64,000 nucleotides of DNA from Candidatus Berkelbacteria bacterium RIFCSPLOWO2_01_FULL_50_28 (GTDB taxonomy: Bacteria > Patescibacteria > UBA1384 > 2-12-FULL-50-11): contig MEZX01000003.1 in the NCBI GenBank assembly GCA_001774395.1, positions 11,342 through 75,341 on the forward strand, read 5' to 3'. Position 1 is the stretch's first letter. Every line of letters begins with the position of its first letter. Below the pieces are notes generated by a model that saw nothing but the letters and a program-made list of their open reading frames with translations, was not told where the DNA came from and did no database searches. Shown piece after piece: positions 6,605 to 14,480 of the stretch. The position numbers were made by a program, and so were the translations under genes.

Positions 6605-7798
6605 TTAGGCGCCAATCCCCACGAATGTTAGAGCCTTGCCGGCTTTATTGATGCGGCCAGTGCGGCCAATGCGGTGAATATAGTCGGCGTAGTTTTCCGG
6701 CGTGTCGAAGTTAATAACGTGCGAAACGTCGGGGATGTCCAGGCCGCGGGCGGCCACGTCCGTGGCAACTAATATTTCTACACGGTCTTCTTTAAAATCT
6801 TTCAGAGCGCGCTGGCGCTGGGACTGACTTTTGTTGCCGTGAATTGAAGCCGTGCCAAATCCTCGCTCCATCAGAGCGTCATTTAACTTTTGAACGCCGT
6901 GTTTTGTGCGGCCAAAAATGAGCACTTTCTTCGCGTCTTCTTGAAGCAAGATATTGTGTAGCAGGGTCATTTTGTGGAAAGTGTCGGTAAATCGAACGAT
7001 GTCCTGGTCAACGTTTTGCGAAGTTTCACGTTTTTTGACCGAGATAGTTTCGGGGTTTGTGGTGAAGCTTTGAATCAGAGCCCGGACCTCGGGTGAAATG
7101 GTGGCGGAAAAAAACAGTGACTGGCGCACTTGCGGCAGTTTGGAGATGAGCTCCCGCACATCATTAATAAAGCCCATGTCTACCATTCGATCGGCTTCGT
7201 CTAGGACGAGATTATTGAAATCGTGCAAGCGCAACGACCGTTGCCCAACGTGATCTTTCAGTCTTCCCGGCGTGCCGATAACAAACTGGGGGTTACGCCG
7301 CAGGGCGTTCAACTGAGTGCCGTAGCCGCTACCGCCCAAGCAAAGGGCCGAGTGGATATTCATCCCGCGCGAAAAAGCTTTCAGTTCGTCGTCAATCTGA
7401 ACGGCTAGCTCTCGGGTGGGAACAACTATTAAGGCTTTTTGTAGGCGATCTTTTAGCATCTTGTCGAGCAACGGCAGTAGAAACGCCGCTGTCTTACCGG
7501 TGCCGGTATCGGCAATGCCGATAACGTCTCGTCCGGTCATAACGATCGGGATAGCCTTATCTTGAATAGGGGTTGGGGTGACGTAGCCTCGAGCGACTAC
7601 GCGTTCCAAGACAATTGGGGAAAGCACAAAATCCTCAAACCTGTGAGTTATCGGTTCTTGAGCTTGATCGGGCACGTCAACCGATTTGTTGACGTACATT
7701 GAGGAGTGGACACTCGAAAAGCGCGGTTGTCGCGAGCGACTTCCGAAACCTCTAGAGTTGCCAAAGCCGCGACTGCGACTTCGCATAGTATTATTCAT
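6605..7798 (-). CDS. DEAD-box RNA helicase
   Basis: 397 residues. An arginine/glycine/serine-rich N-terminus of about 30 residues (RSRGFGNSRGFGSRS) is followed by the Q motif (PTPIQ), ADTGTGKTA (motif I), PTRELA (Ia), DEAD (II), SAT (III) and the RecA2 motifs ending HRIGRTGR (VI). It unwinds structured RNA in ribosome assembly, cold adaptation or mRNA decay. Unusually the RG-rich tail is N-terminal and the protein stops soon after motif VI. It is the first gene of the typA operon, and its start lies just after a nested hairpin in the mRNA leader. Confidence 0.95.
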   Translation of the reverse strand: MNNTMRSRSRGFGNSRGFGSRSRQPRFSSVHSSMYVNKSVDVPDQAQEPITHRFEDFVLSPIVLERVVARGYVTPTPIQDKAIPIVMTGRDVIGIADTGTGKTAAFLLPLLDKMLKDRLQKALIVVPTRELAVQIDDELKAFSRGMNIHSALCLGGSGYGTQLNALRRNPQFVIGTPGRLKDHVGQRSLRLHDFNNLVLDEADRMVDMGFINDVRELISKLPQVRQSLFFSATISPEVRALIQSFTTNPETISVKKRETSQNVDQDIVRFTDTFHKMTLLHNILLQEDAKKVLIFGRTKHGVQKLNDALMERGFGTASIHGNKSQSQRQRALKDFKEDRVEILVATDVAARGLDIPDVSHVINFDTPENYADYIHRIGRTGRINKAGKALTFVGIGA

Positions 7799-7814
7799 TC
7801 TTATTACAGCCTTT

Positions 7815-7855
7815 CTACTGTTGGTTGGTTTTCCAACCGAGCTCCCGAACAGTAG
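7815..7855 (-). promoter_or_regulatory. nested hairpin in the 5' leader of the DEAD-box helicase mRNA
   Basis: Outer arms CTACTGTT/AACAGTAG enclose inner arms GGTTGG/CCAACC with a TTTT loop. In the minus-strand mRNA the structure ends 16 nt before the ATG, next to the weak AAAGG ribosome site. It could act as a thermosensor-like or autoregulatory element; this is inference from position. Confidence 0.5.
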
Positions 7856-8075
7856 TGCCGCCTATCTAACGAGTGGGGCAACAATCCGAAAGCAATTTAG
7901 CTTTACTTAGTCCTGGATTGAACCCGAGGAGTCACATAAAGTTCTGCAAGCATAACAGTAATATCGGCGAATGTCCAGCTTAAAGGGGTTGGGTTGTGAT
8001 CTTGTGGTCTATTGTAAAGCAAACTTTACCCCCACACCGAAATGAACTTCGGTGCGGGGCAGGCATTTTTTATCC
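7856..8075 (+). other. intergenic region with terminator-like hairpin, possible small RNA
   Basis: No open frame is credible here. On the plus strand a strong hairpin (CCCCACACCGAA/TTCGGTGCGGGG, about 8030-8060) is followed by a T6 run at 8066-8071, although no plus-strand gene lies upstream. That leaves a plus-strand small RNA as one explanation. I could not match it to 6S, SRP, RNase P or tmRNA. Confidence 0.3.
8014..8029. promoter_or_regulatory. dyad operator GTAAAG-N4-CTTTAC, copy 1
   Basis: GTAAAG, spacer CAAA, CTTTAC. The same dyad recurs at 8096-8111 over the promoter of the phosphoesterase gene. Confidence 0.55.
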
Positions 8076-8095
8076 CGCCTGCTAGGAGGCTTTAT

Positions 8096-8111
8096 GTAAA
8101 GGACGCTTTAC
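8096..8111. promoter_or_regulatory. dyad operator GTAAAG-N4-CTTTAC, copy 2
   Basis: GTAAAG, spacer GACG, CTTTAC. It fills the spacer between TTTATG (8091-8096) and TATACT (8114-8119), which are 17 bp apart, so a bound protein would block the phosphoesterase-dnaJ promoter. Confidence 0.6.
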
Positions 8112-8127
8112 AGTATACTTTTAGGTA

Positions 8128-8781
8128 ATGGACGGCAAAGTGTTGGTGATTTCCGATACCCATTTGACTACAAAATTTAACCCGAAGAAATTCGAGTTGC
8201 TACGTGGGCTCATAAATTCGTGCGATCAAGTTGTTATTAACGGCGATTTTTACGAAGGGTTCGTCATTAATTTTTCCCAGTTCGTGACTTCGCCGTGGCA
8301 ACAATTATTCCCCATACTGAAACAGAAAAAAGCAATCTATCTGCCCGGAAACCATGAGAAGAACCTTCCGGATCACGGCTACGAGCAGTTTTGCGACCAA
8401 GTTATGGAGAAGTATGAATTCGAGCAAAACGGGGTGACATTCCATGTTTTTCACGGGCACGGTGTGGACCGAACTTTCGACGTCCGGAATCCAAATTTTC
8501 CGAGATTCATCTCTGGGGTTGTCTCTCGGTCGGAAAAAATAGTTTGCGCAGTTTTTGGGCGTCGCTACACTAAAATCTACAAGTATGAAAACCAAATTCT
8601 GAAGAGATGGAAACTCAAAAACCTACCTTTGAATGACTGGCTGATCTGCGGTCACACCCATTTAGCCGAACTTGACGAAACGGCAAGATTTGCCAATTCA
8701 GGCTTGTTTTTGTCAGAGAAGTTGGCGAGTTACTTAACAATTGAAAACGGTAAAATAGACCTTCACTACATCGATGGCTAG
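8128..8781 (+). CDS. calcineurin-like metallophosphoesterase
   Basis: 217 residues. The two-metal motif set is complete: SDTH (9-12), GD (39-40), GNHE (74-77), HGH (109-111) and GHTH (175-178). The family hydrolyses phosphomono- or diesters; the layout resembles UDP-2,3-diacylglucosamine hydrolase-like or YfcE-like enzymes, but the substrate cannot be read from sequence. The TATACT box ends 8 nt before the ATG. The dnaJ start overlaps its stop by 8 bp, so both are co-transcribed under the GTAAAG dyad. Confidence 0.9.
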   Translation: MDGKVLVISDTHLTTKFNPKKFELLRGLINSCDQVVINGDFYEGFVINFSQFVTSPWQQLFPILKQKKAIYLPGNHEKNLPDHGYEQFCDQVMEKYEFEQNGVTFHVFHGHGVDRTFDVRNPNFPRFISGVVSRSEKIVCAVFGRRYTKIYKYENQILKRWKLKNLPLNDWLICGHTHLAELDETARFANSGLFLSEKLASYLTIENGKIDLHYIDG

Positions 8782-9382
8782 AGATTATTACGAAGTTTTA
8801 GGGGTTTCGCGTTCTGCCAGCGAGCAAGAGATAAAAAAGGCTTATCGAAGTAAGGCCCATAGACTGCATCCCGATAAAGGTGGGGATAAAGCGGCGTTTC
8901 AAGAAATAAACGAGGCCTACCAAGTTTTGAGTGATAAAAATAAAAAAGCCCAGTACGACCAGTTTGGCTCGGTCGGTCGAGGAGCCGGTGGATTTGGCGG
9001 CGCTTCACAACAGGGTGGAGGATTCGGTGGTTTTGACGGCTTTAATGTAAATTTTGGCGGCGGCCAGAGCCAGGGCGGTTTTGGCTCAATTTTTGAAGAT
9101 TTATTTGAATCGGCTTTTTCGCAGGTTCAAGTCCAGCTCCAAATTTCGATCCCGCAAGCGGTTCTCGGCGATACTGTCCGTTTTAAAACTAATTTTGGCG
9201 ACGAGGTCGAGTTAAGAATCCCGCCAGCTACCCAAGAAGGACAGTCCTACAGGTTCAGAGGTAAAGGTCAACAAACCCGTCGCGGCCGTGGCGATCTGAC
9301 GGTAGTCATCCACATAGACATCCCCCGCCGCCTATCTCGCGAACAAAAAGAGCTTTACGAGCAACTGAAAAGAGCCTCCTAA
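8774..9382 (+). CDS. DnaJ-like co-chaperone without zinc fingers
   Basis: 202 residues. The J domain (about 4-67) has the HPD triad at 32-34; a glycine/phenylalanine-rich linker runs to about 110; one beta-rich C-terminal substrate domain (about 115-190) follows. The CxxCxGxG zinc repeats are absent, so it is closer to CbpA/DnaJB types and is short, with a single C-terminal domain. It stimulates DnaK ATPase and delivers clients. It ends RLSREQKELYEQLKRAS. A second, diverged copy of this ending lies at 10826-10887 beyond the reverse transcriptase. Confidence 0.92.
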   Translation: MARDYYEVLGVSRSASEQEIKKAYRSKAHRLHPDKGGDKAAFQEINEAYQVLSDKNKKAQYDQFGSVGRGAGGFGGASQQGGGFGGFDGFNVNFGGGQSQGGFGSIFEDLFESAFSQVQVQLQISIPQAVLGDTVRFKTNFGDEVELRIPPATQEGQSYRFRGKGQQTRRGRGDLTVVIHIDIPRRLSREQKELYEQLKRAS

Positions 9383-9733
9383 GTCAGCGGCCTGGGAGAC
9401 CGCATCACCAACAGCTTTACGTTCATCGCTGAGATCGAAGGTCGCTTCAACCGCAACCAACGGACGAATCGAAAGGATCGAAACGTTCAGAGCCATCCCC
9501 CGAAGGCGATAGCAAGACAAGCACTTGAGCGCTTGCCACCGAGTTTACTCGGCGTCGAGAGCCAGAGCTCTCACTCGGACGAGTTACAGATCGCTGTTTG
9601 GCTTAAACGATCCCCAGGCCTTTTGAGCGCGCTCTAGACTTTCCCAGAGGGGCTAGAGCATTGTCAGGTACGCTTAAACCAACCGTATCAACGGTGAAAT
9701 GGAAATCAAGTCTAAAAAGATTGACCACCCCGT
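9383..9733 (-). other. hairpin-rich non-coding flank downstream of the reverse transcriptase
   Basis: No convincing gene. Four short hairpins occur: CAAGC/GCTTG (9518-9535), CCGAG-TTTA-CTCGG (9539-9552), GAGAGC-CAGA-GCTCTC (9557-9572) and GCTCTAG/CTAGAGC (about 9630-9660). Three of them lie within 55 bp. This may be a structured RNA belonging to the cassette or the scar of its insertion; neither is proved. Confidence 0.45.
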
Positions 9734-10705
9734 TCAGGAAGTGGCCAATTTTGGCGAGATGGTTTGAGCGCAGAGCTGGCGGTACGCGCAGTATCGATCC
9801 ATTACTCGCTTCTCAGTGGAGTTGGGTCTTCGACGGTAACGCCGACCACCTTTCCGACGAACTGAGGGGTCTTGCAGTGAGGCGAGTAGCTGGCTCATCA
9901 TCCCGCTGATCTGCACCTGAGTCGCCTTGTCACACAGACCTTTTTCGATCGCGTTGTGAATAGCACCGCGAATCTTGCCGAGGTAGCTGCGTGGCAGGAT
10001 GATGCTCCGATTCTGATTGAGTGTGAATCCAGCGATCTTGACTGGCCCGCGGTTCAGGTCAAGGATTTGGGTCTTACTTTCATGGATCACCAAACCAGCT
10101 TCGCGCATCAGGCCGTAGATGGCCTGGCGTTTCTTCTTGCCGATTCTCGTCATTGACGACAAGGTGATGTCGTCGAGATAACGGGTGTACGTCAGACCGT
10201 ACTGCTTGCAGAGCTCTATGAGTTTGCTGTCGAGCAGGACTGCCACGTAGAGATTGTAGAGATCGGGCGAGGCTGGTGCTCCAGTGAGCAGGCCGCCTTT
10301 GTTGTTAAGACAGTAGCGCTGGAGGAACTGTGTGACTACTTCAGATCCAAATAGATCGCGCGGCAGAGTTGGATCAAGCTCCAACAAGACCTGGACCAAC
10401 TTCTCTTCGTCAACTGTTCCGTAAGCATCCTTGATGTCTAACAGCAAAAAGTACCTATTGTTTCGGTGCGGAAAGATGTTGGTGATTGACGAATGGCCTT
10501 TCCTGGCGCCGGTGGCCGCGGAAAGATCGGCTGGTAGCGAACGAAGGTAGCTAATCAGTGCGCTATGAACCTCTCGCATTTGAGCGTTAGGTGCGGAAAT
10601 GTGACGACGTTTGGTTCTGCCGCCGAGAGGGTTCACATCCTTCAGAAAGAAGTGACGAAAAGCTGCTCCCTCGACAGGAGCGGCCAATATTGGTTTGTTT
10701 GACAT
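9734..10705 (-). CDS. retron-like reverse transcriptase
   Basis: 323 residues. The catalytic motifs are present: LLLDIKDAY (first Asp at about 90), TGAPASPDLYN (141-151) and YTRYLDDITLSS with YLDD at 176-179. The following GPVKIAGFTLNQN and a YLGKIRGAIHNAIEKG-like stretch resemble the thumb region of retron RTs (VTG...R..lH...G). The QG.TSQ type motif of DGR enzymes is missing, and no maturase or endonuclease domain follows; the tail is very basic (RRKGGRRYRRRP). The start has AGGAG 8 nt upstream. Retrons pair an RT with a structured RNA, usually upstream; here both flanks are hairpin-rich. It could also be an uncharacterised (UG) RT family. Confidence 0.85.
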   Translation of the reverse strand: MSNKPILAAPVEGAAFRHFFLKDVNPLGGRTKRRHISAPNAQMREVHSALISYLRSLPADLSAATGARKGHSSITNIFPHRNNRYFLLLDIKDAYGTVDEEKLVQVLLELDPTLPRDLFGSEVVTQFLQRYCLNNKGGLLTGAPASPDLYNLYVAVLLDSKLIELCKQYGLTYTRYLDDITLSSMTRIGKKKRQAIYGLMREAGLVIHESKTQILDLNRGPVKIAGFTLNQNRSIILPRSYLGKIRGAIHNAIEKGLCDKATQVQISGMMSQLLASLQDPSVRRKGGRRYRRRPNSTEKRVMDRYCAYRQLCAQTISPKLATS

Positions 10706-10883
10706 CTGTTACTCCTGTTGTGGTTGATGTGAAAGGGCGAAGAATTCCAGCGAAGATGGGGCAGGGAAAGATTACGACTTACTCTTGGTTGAGTCAAGCA
10801 AAACTTTTTCAAGATGATATTCCCGGCCGGGTTCGTCTCTCTCGTGAACAAAGAGAGCTGTACGAACAGCTAAAAAACTTAAG
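10706..10883 (-). ncRNA. candidate structured RNA leader of the reverse transcriptase
   Basis: About 180 nt between the topoisomerase stop and the RT start. It contains a 12-bp hairpin with a 4-nt bulge (GTTCGT-CTCTCT pairing with AGAGAG and ACGAAC, 10831-10867) and a competing perfect hairpin AGCTGT-ACGA-ACAGCT (10856-10871). Size and position fit a retron msr-msd RNA, but the flanking a1/a2 repeats and the priming guanosine were not identified. Confidence 0.35.
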
Positions 10884-10887
10884 TTAA
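10826..10887 (+). pseudogene. second, diverged dnaJ 3' end
   Basis: The plus frame ends RLSREQRELYEQLKNLS, nearly the same as the dnaJ ending. Over 39 aligned nt there are 7 differences, 6 of them at third codon positions, so both copies evolved as coding DNA. Upstream of about 10812 the similarity stops. Its stop overlaps the topoisomerase stop, as would be expected for the end of a complete dnaJ in an ancestral convergent arrangement. Confidence 0.65.
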
Positions 10888-11939
10888 CCGGCGTTGGCTT
10901 CGAGAAATTCCAGCACCACTTCTTCTTCGGGCAGCAAACCAACGGTATCTACTTCAAGAGTGCTGATAGTATCGACTTTGGGGCCATTTCCGCTCAAGAA
11001 GCTTTCCAAAACAAACGGGTGGACGTAACATTTACGACAAACGGTGGGCGTATTACCAAGCTCGGCGGCGACGGTTTTAATCGTGGCAGTGATCAACTTT
11101 TTGTTCTCGCGTTCGGTTTTGGCGCGCTGACACTCAGAGAGCAGAATCGCCGCCAAAATCGTCCCTCGCCAGGTACGAAAATCTTTGGCGGTGAACTCTT
11201 CGCCAGATGCATCTTGGATATACTCGTTGACATCTGCCGAATCGATACCGTGCAGGTTGTCATCCTCGTCAATAAATTGAAATAGCTCTTGCCCGGGCAA
11301 GTCTTGGAGCCTGCCGATCAGGCGAGCCAGGCGGCGATCTTCGAACTCGACGGTGTGAAACTGGCCGCTTTTACCCTTGAAGTTGATAGTGACTTTAATC
11401 GAGCCAACCTCGACGTGACGGTTACGCAAAGTGGTTAGGCCGTACGATTGGTTTTCTTTGGCGTACTGCTCGTTGCCGACGCGAATCATTGTTTTCTCGA
11501 GTAATTTAACGATTGTCGCTAAGACCTTTTCCCGTGGCAGGCCCTGCTTGTTCATGTCTTCGGACATTTGGGAGCGGATTTTTGGCAGAGCCTTGCCAAA
11601 TTCGATTGTTTTTTCAAATTTGGACTGATCGCGAAATTTTAACCAGTCGGGATGGTAGCGGTACTGTTTGCGGCCTTTCTCGTCGGTGCCGATTGCTTGC
11701 AGATGGCTGTTAGCAACGGGCGAGATGACGACATTCTCCCAGCCCGGCGGCAGGACGAGCGAACGAATTCTCTCAAGCGTTTCTGGTTCGGTGATGTTTT
11801 CGTCTTCTTTTTTGTAATAGTAAAACTTGTCGCCGCGTTTAGCGCGTTTGATTGTTAGTTGGTCTTCGCGAAAGTAACGCAACCCGGCCTCTTTGGCCGA
11901 AGCGACCGGGTCGCCGGTAAGCTCAATGACGTTTTCCAT
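10884..11939 (-). CDS. DNA topoisomerase IB (poxvirus-type)
   Basis: 351 residues. Family landmarks: YGLTTLRNRHV (about 166-176, catalytic Arg region), GKSG with the catalytic-lysine loop (189-192), FRTWRGT (254-260) and NTPTVCRKCYVHP with the nucleophilic Tyr at about 305. It relaxes supercoils by a 3'-phosphotyrosyl intermediate. The extra cysteine next to the tyrosine (RKCY where RxSY is commoner) is a minor oddity. A minus-strand TACACT ends 7 nt before the ATG, suggesting a leaderless mRNA. It converges on the RT/dnaJ region. Confidence 0.92.
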   Translation of the reverse strand: MENVIELTGDPVASAKEAGLRYFREDQLTIKRAKRGDKFYYYKKEDENITEPETLERIRSLVLPPGWENVVISPVANSHLQAIGTDEKGRKQYRYHPDWLKFRDQSKFEKTIEFGKALPKIRSQMSEDMNKQGLPREKVLATIVKLLEKTMIRVGNEQYAKENQSYGLTTLRNRHVEVGSIKVTINFKGKSGQFHTVEFEDRRLARLIGRLQDLPGQELFQFIDEDDNLHGIDSADVNEYIQDASGEEFTAKDFRTWRGTILAAILLSECQRAKTERENKKLITATIKTVAAELGNTPTVCRKCYVHPFVLESFLSGNGPKVDTISTLEVDTVGLLPEEEVVLEFLEANAG

Positions 11940-12040
11940 TGCGGTTAGTGTAGCACATCAGATTCGAGACTCGACTTGGCTGATTGGGGCGGCAGTTCGT
12001 TGGACAAACGGTTGCCCGAGCTTGGGGCCCGGGCAATTGG

Positions 12041-12565
12041 TCATTCATCGATGATCTGGCCGATTACGATCTTTTTTTCGAGGCACTCGTCTTTAGAGGT
12101 GAAAAGGAAATAACCGGTCAGGATTTTCCCATCAAGAACTGGTTCAATCCAGCTCTCATCCTCTTGCCACATCTCGTGGTAGGGGATGTTGTGACGCTTC
12201 CACCACTTTGGTGCCATCTCTTCGCTTTCAGCTGGATCGCCCTCCCACTTTTCAGCCTCGTAGACGTAGCATTTCTGATTCCATCTCTTCTCCGGTGCCA
12301 CGTCTGAGAAGTAGAAATACAGAATTGCCACCAGCCGAACCTTGATGAGGTCAGTGCCAAGTTCGTCTCTAGTTTCACGAACAACGCAATCTTCCGGCGA
12401 TTCGTTCAGCTCTTCCTCGGTTTTTCCACCAGAGAAGTTCCACTTGCCTTCCCCAAAACCTCGTTTCTTCATTGCCAAGTTCACCAGATCGCCCTTGCGA
12501 ATGATGCCCAGAGTGGTTTTGCGCAAACTACCAACATGAGCCCTGCGATGCTCTGTAAGGTTCAT
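12041..12565 (-). CDS. Nudix hydrolase, MutT/MTH1-like
   Basis: 174 residues from the ATG at 12565; a TACAAC box ends 6 nt upstream, which favours this over the methionine two codons earlier. MKKRGFGEGKWNFSGGK is very close to the start of the MTH1 active-site region. The Nudix helix follows (E...RETRDELG, a conservative variant of REUXEEXGU). The family sanitises oxidised nucleotides such as 8-oxo-dGTP; MTH1-like specificity is inferred. It stands alone, divergent from nothing and upstream of the topoisomerase on the same strand. Confidence 0.85.
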   Translation of the reverse strand: MNLTEHRRAHVGSLRKTTLGIIRKGDLVNLAMKKRGFGEGKWNFSGGKTEEELNESPEDCVVRETRDELGTDLIKVRLVAILYFYFSDVAPEKRWNQKCYVYEAEKWEGDPAESEEMAPKWWKRHNIPYHEMWQEDESWIEPVLDGKILTGYFLFTSKDECLEKKIVIGQIIDE

Positions 12566-12621
12566 AGTCAAGTTGTAACCAAAAAAACTAAGAGAAACAA
12601 TATCGGTTTATAAAAAATAAT

Positions 12622-12643
12622 GCGCGGCCACCGGGGGCCGCGC
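12622..12643 (-). terminator. terminator of the nitronate monooxygenase-like gene
   Basis: 8-bp stem GCGCGGCC/GGCCGCGC; on the minus strand it is followed by ATTATTTTTTATAAA. Confidence 0.85.
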
Positions 12644-12656
12644 AAAGGAGTCGGGC

Positions 12657-14099
12657 TCAGACAGTATTGCCAAGCAGGTATTCGATTGCCTGCTTAGCAC
12701 CGTATGAGTCGTTCGGACCATCCATCAGGAACGGGAGAAAATCCAGATTTCCCGCAGTTACGACCGCGGGCTCTCCCTTGTTGCCTAATCTGGCCGTGAC
12801 CATCAGACCATTACAGAGACATCCCCTGCCGACGGTATCTTCGAGTTTCCCGCCCTTAGCGGTATACTTCTTCTCCGGTTCGGCGGCGCATCTGTAGCCG
12901 ATGGAACCGTCTGGCTTCTCGTACAGAGAGACCAGAGCGCACTGATTACAGACGCGATCTCTCTTCCTGAAGACCTCTGGGTCAGCGATCGTCCCTTCCA
13001 GCTCTACAACTTGAAAAGGATATCCTGTTGGAGAGATGTCCATATCAGTACGAACTTTCAATGTGCCATTGTACCCCTGCCTCCGAACTTCGCGGCGAAT
13101 TTCAGGATCCATTCCGGAATCGTCACTGAAAGCAAACATAGAGCCGACTTGGATGCCCATTGCGCCGACCGACAGTGCCCAGCGGAGTCTTTCCGGTGAG
13201 GCGCAAGAACCACCGATATAGAACCGCACACCGAGTGCGACGAGCTTGGCATAGTCGACAACATCCTTTTCGCCGTAGACAAGAATTTGTTCGCCGTCAG
13301 CGTTTATCGCGGGGGTTCTCGGCGGAGCGTTATGCCCGCCAGCCGTTGGCCCTTCAACGACAAGAGCGGCGATATCTCCTTCGATCTTCGTCGCAAAGAG
13401 AATGGCAAGGGCGGTCGAGGCAACGATGGGAATGAATCCCGGCTTCTTCATCGGCGGCAATTCGCTTCCGAAGAACTTTTTGGGATCAAAACTCATCGCA
13501 TACTTCTTGGTCTTTCCGTCGATACCGGCGTAATCTACGTCGTAGTGGACTACTCTTCCTTCGGCGATCGCGTCGATCACGTCAGGGATTTGTCGCGGTA
13601 TGCCAGCACCCACGGTTACGAAGTCCACACCAGCCATCATCGCACCAAGGATACCGCACATCAGTGACATGGAAATTTTCGCCATGTAGTTGATGCTGAC
13701 CGGATTACTGTGTCCCTCTTTCGCTAAGTAGACAAAGGCGTAGTTAGCGCAAATTGTCAGAGCGATCAAGCGAGCCGGGGGTTTGACAGTAAAAACTGGT
13801 TTACCCTTGTACTTTGCTCCAGCCGGAATCCCGCCTTCGACGAAATACTCGTCAAGCACCCCTTTGGCCATATTCTGGAACGGAAAAGTTGCCAAAGCGC
13901 GTCGAAGGTGTCCACCTAGATCGCCTTCTTGCAAAAGCCGCGCTAGCAGAATATCTGCACCGACACCCGACACGGTACCAAGTTGGCCAAGCATCGAGAC
14001 GATTCGTGCTAGCGGCCAGATCGAGATATTGAATCCCATCCCTCCCTGGATAACCCGCGGGAGGCAGTGGACTTCTGTCGAACTGTTAAGTTTCTTCAA
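12657..14099 (-). CDS. nitronate monooxygenase-like FMN protein
   Basis: 480 residues. The start is TTG at 14099 with AAGGAGGTGA 5 nt upstream; the ATG inside that region runs straight into a stop. The TIM-barrel core shows IQGGMGF (N-terminal FMN loop), VVEGPTAGGHNAPP and FYIGGSCASPERL (phosphate-binding region), as in 2-nitropropane dioxygenase/FabK-like enzymes. It is longer than usual, with a C-terminal cysteine-bearing region (VCNQCALVSLY, RCAAEP, GCLCNGL) that recalls PfaD-like or iron-binding extensions. The substrate is unknown. It is monocistronic with its own terminator. Confidence 0.8.
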   Translation of the reverse strand: MKKLNSSTEVHCLPRVIQGGMGFNISIWPLARIVSMLGQLGTVSGVGADILLARLLQEGDLGGHLRRALATFPFQNMAKGVLDEYFVEGGIPAGAKYKGKPVFTVKPPARLIALTICANYAFVYLAKEGHSNPVSINYMAKISMSLMCGILGAMMAGVDFVTVGAGIPRQIPDVIDAIAEGRVVHYDVDYAGIDGKTKKYAMSFDPKKFFGSELPPMKKPGFIPIVASTALAILFATKIEGDIAALVVEGPTAGGHNAPPRTPAINADGEQILVYGEKDVVDYAKLVALGVRFYIGGSCASPERLRWALSVGAMGIQVGSMFAFSDDSGMDPEIRREVRRQGYNGTLKVRTDMDISPTGYPFQVVELEGTIADPEVFRKRDRVCNQCALVSLYEKPDGSIGYRCAAEPEKKYTAKGGKLEDTVGRGCLCNGLMVTARLGNKGEPAVVTAGNLDFLPFLMDGPNDSYGAKQAIEYLLGNTV

Positions 14100-14198
14100 C
14101 GCATCACCTCCTTTAGGGTATGCGGGATTATTTTAACTGCTGAGGCTGGCAAAAGATATGGATTAGAGATTATGCTCTTGCGCTCGCCAATCATCAAT

Positions 14199-14386
14199 AA
14201 CCGAAAACTGGCGACTGCCACAGCGATTTCAAAGCTTGGCGAGAAATCGGAGCGTAGCGAGATCCTTCCGGTGGCGAGGAGCCGGTTTTCACCTCTCCCC
14301 GAAGGGAAGCGTGGCCAGGTATGGGGTGTGGGGAGGTAGGGGCGGCCTTCGCAACTACGAGCCCCTCCTCCCCACAAAAAAGCTGC
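14199..14386 (+). repeat. dispersed repeat of about 190 bp, copy A, with large terminal hairpin
   Basis: The first part (14199-14330) is shared, in inverted orientation, with 25515-25640; blocks such as GCGACTGCCACAGCG and GATCCTTCCGGTGGCGAGGA are identical. The second part is a hairpin of about 16 bp (TGTGGGGAGG-T-AGGGGC pairing with GCCCCTCCTCCCCACA). No gene is credible in 14100-14480. Function unknown. Confidence 0.7.
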
Positions 14387-14480
14387 GGTGCAGTTGCAAA
14401 CTCACACCGCTGAAAGCGATAGGAACCATTTGACACTCAACCCAGTTGCTTGGATACTAATTTGTAGGAGGAACAAGAGA

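Noticed and set aside
9332..9520. Small minus-strand open frame downstream of the RT
   Set aside because: No start signal, partly antisense to dnaJ, and it covers the hairpin cluster; more likely chance.
9332..10887. The repeated dnaJ end as a template/variable repeat pair of a diversity-generating retroelement
   Set aside because: Differences between the copies are mostly at third codon positions and involve all bases, not adenines only. The RT lacks DGR motifs and DnaJ is not a plausible variable protein.
13160..13667. Overlapping plus-strand frames inside the nitronate monooxygenase-like gene
   Set aside because: Antisense to conserved motifs, no start signals, arginine-rich shadow composition.
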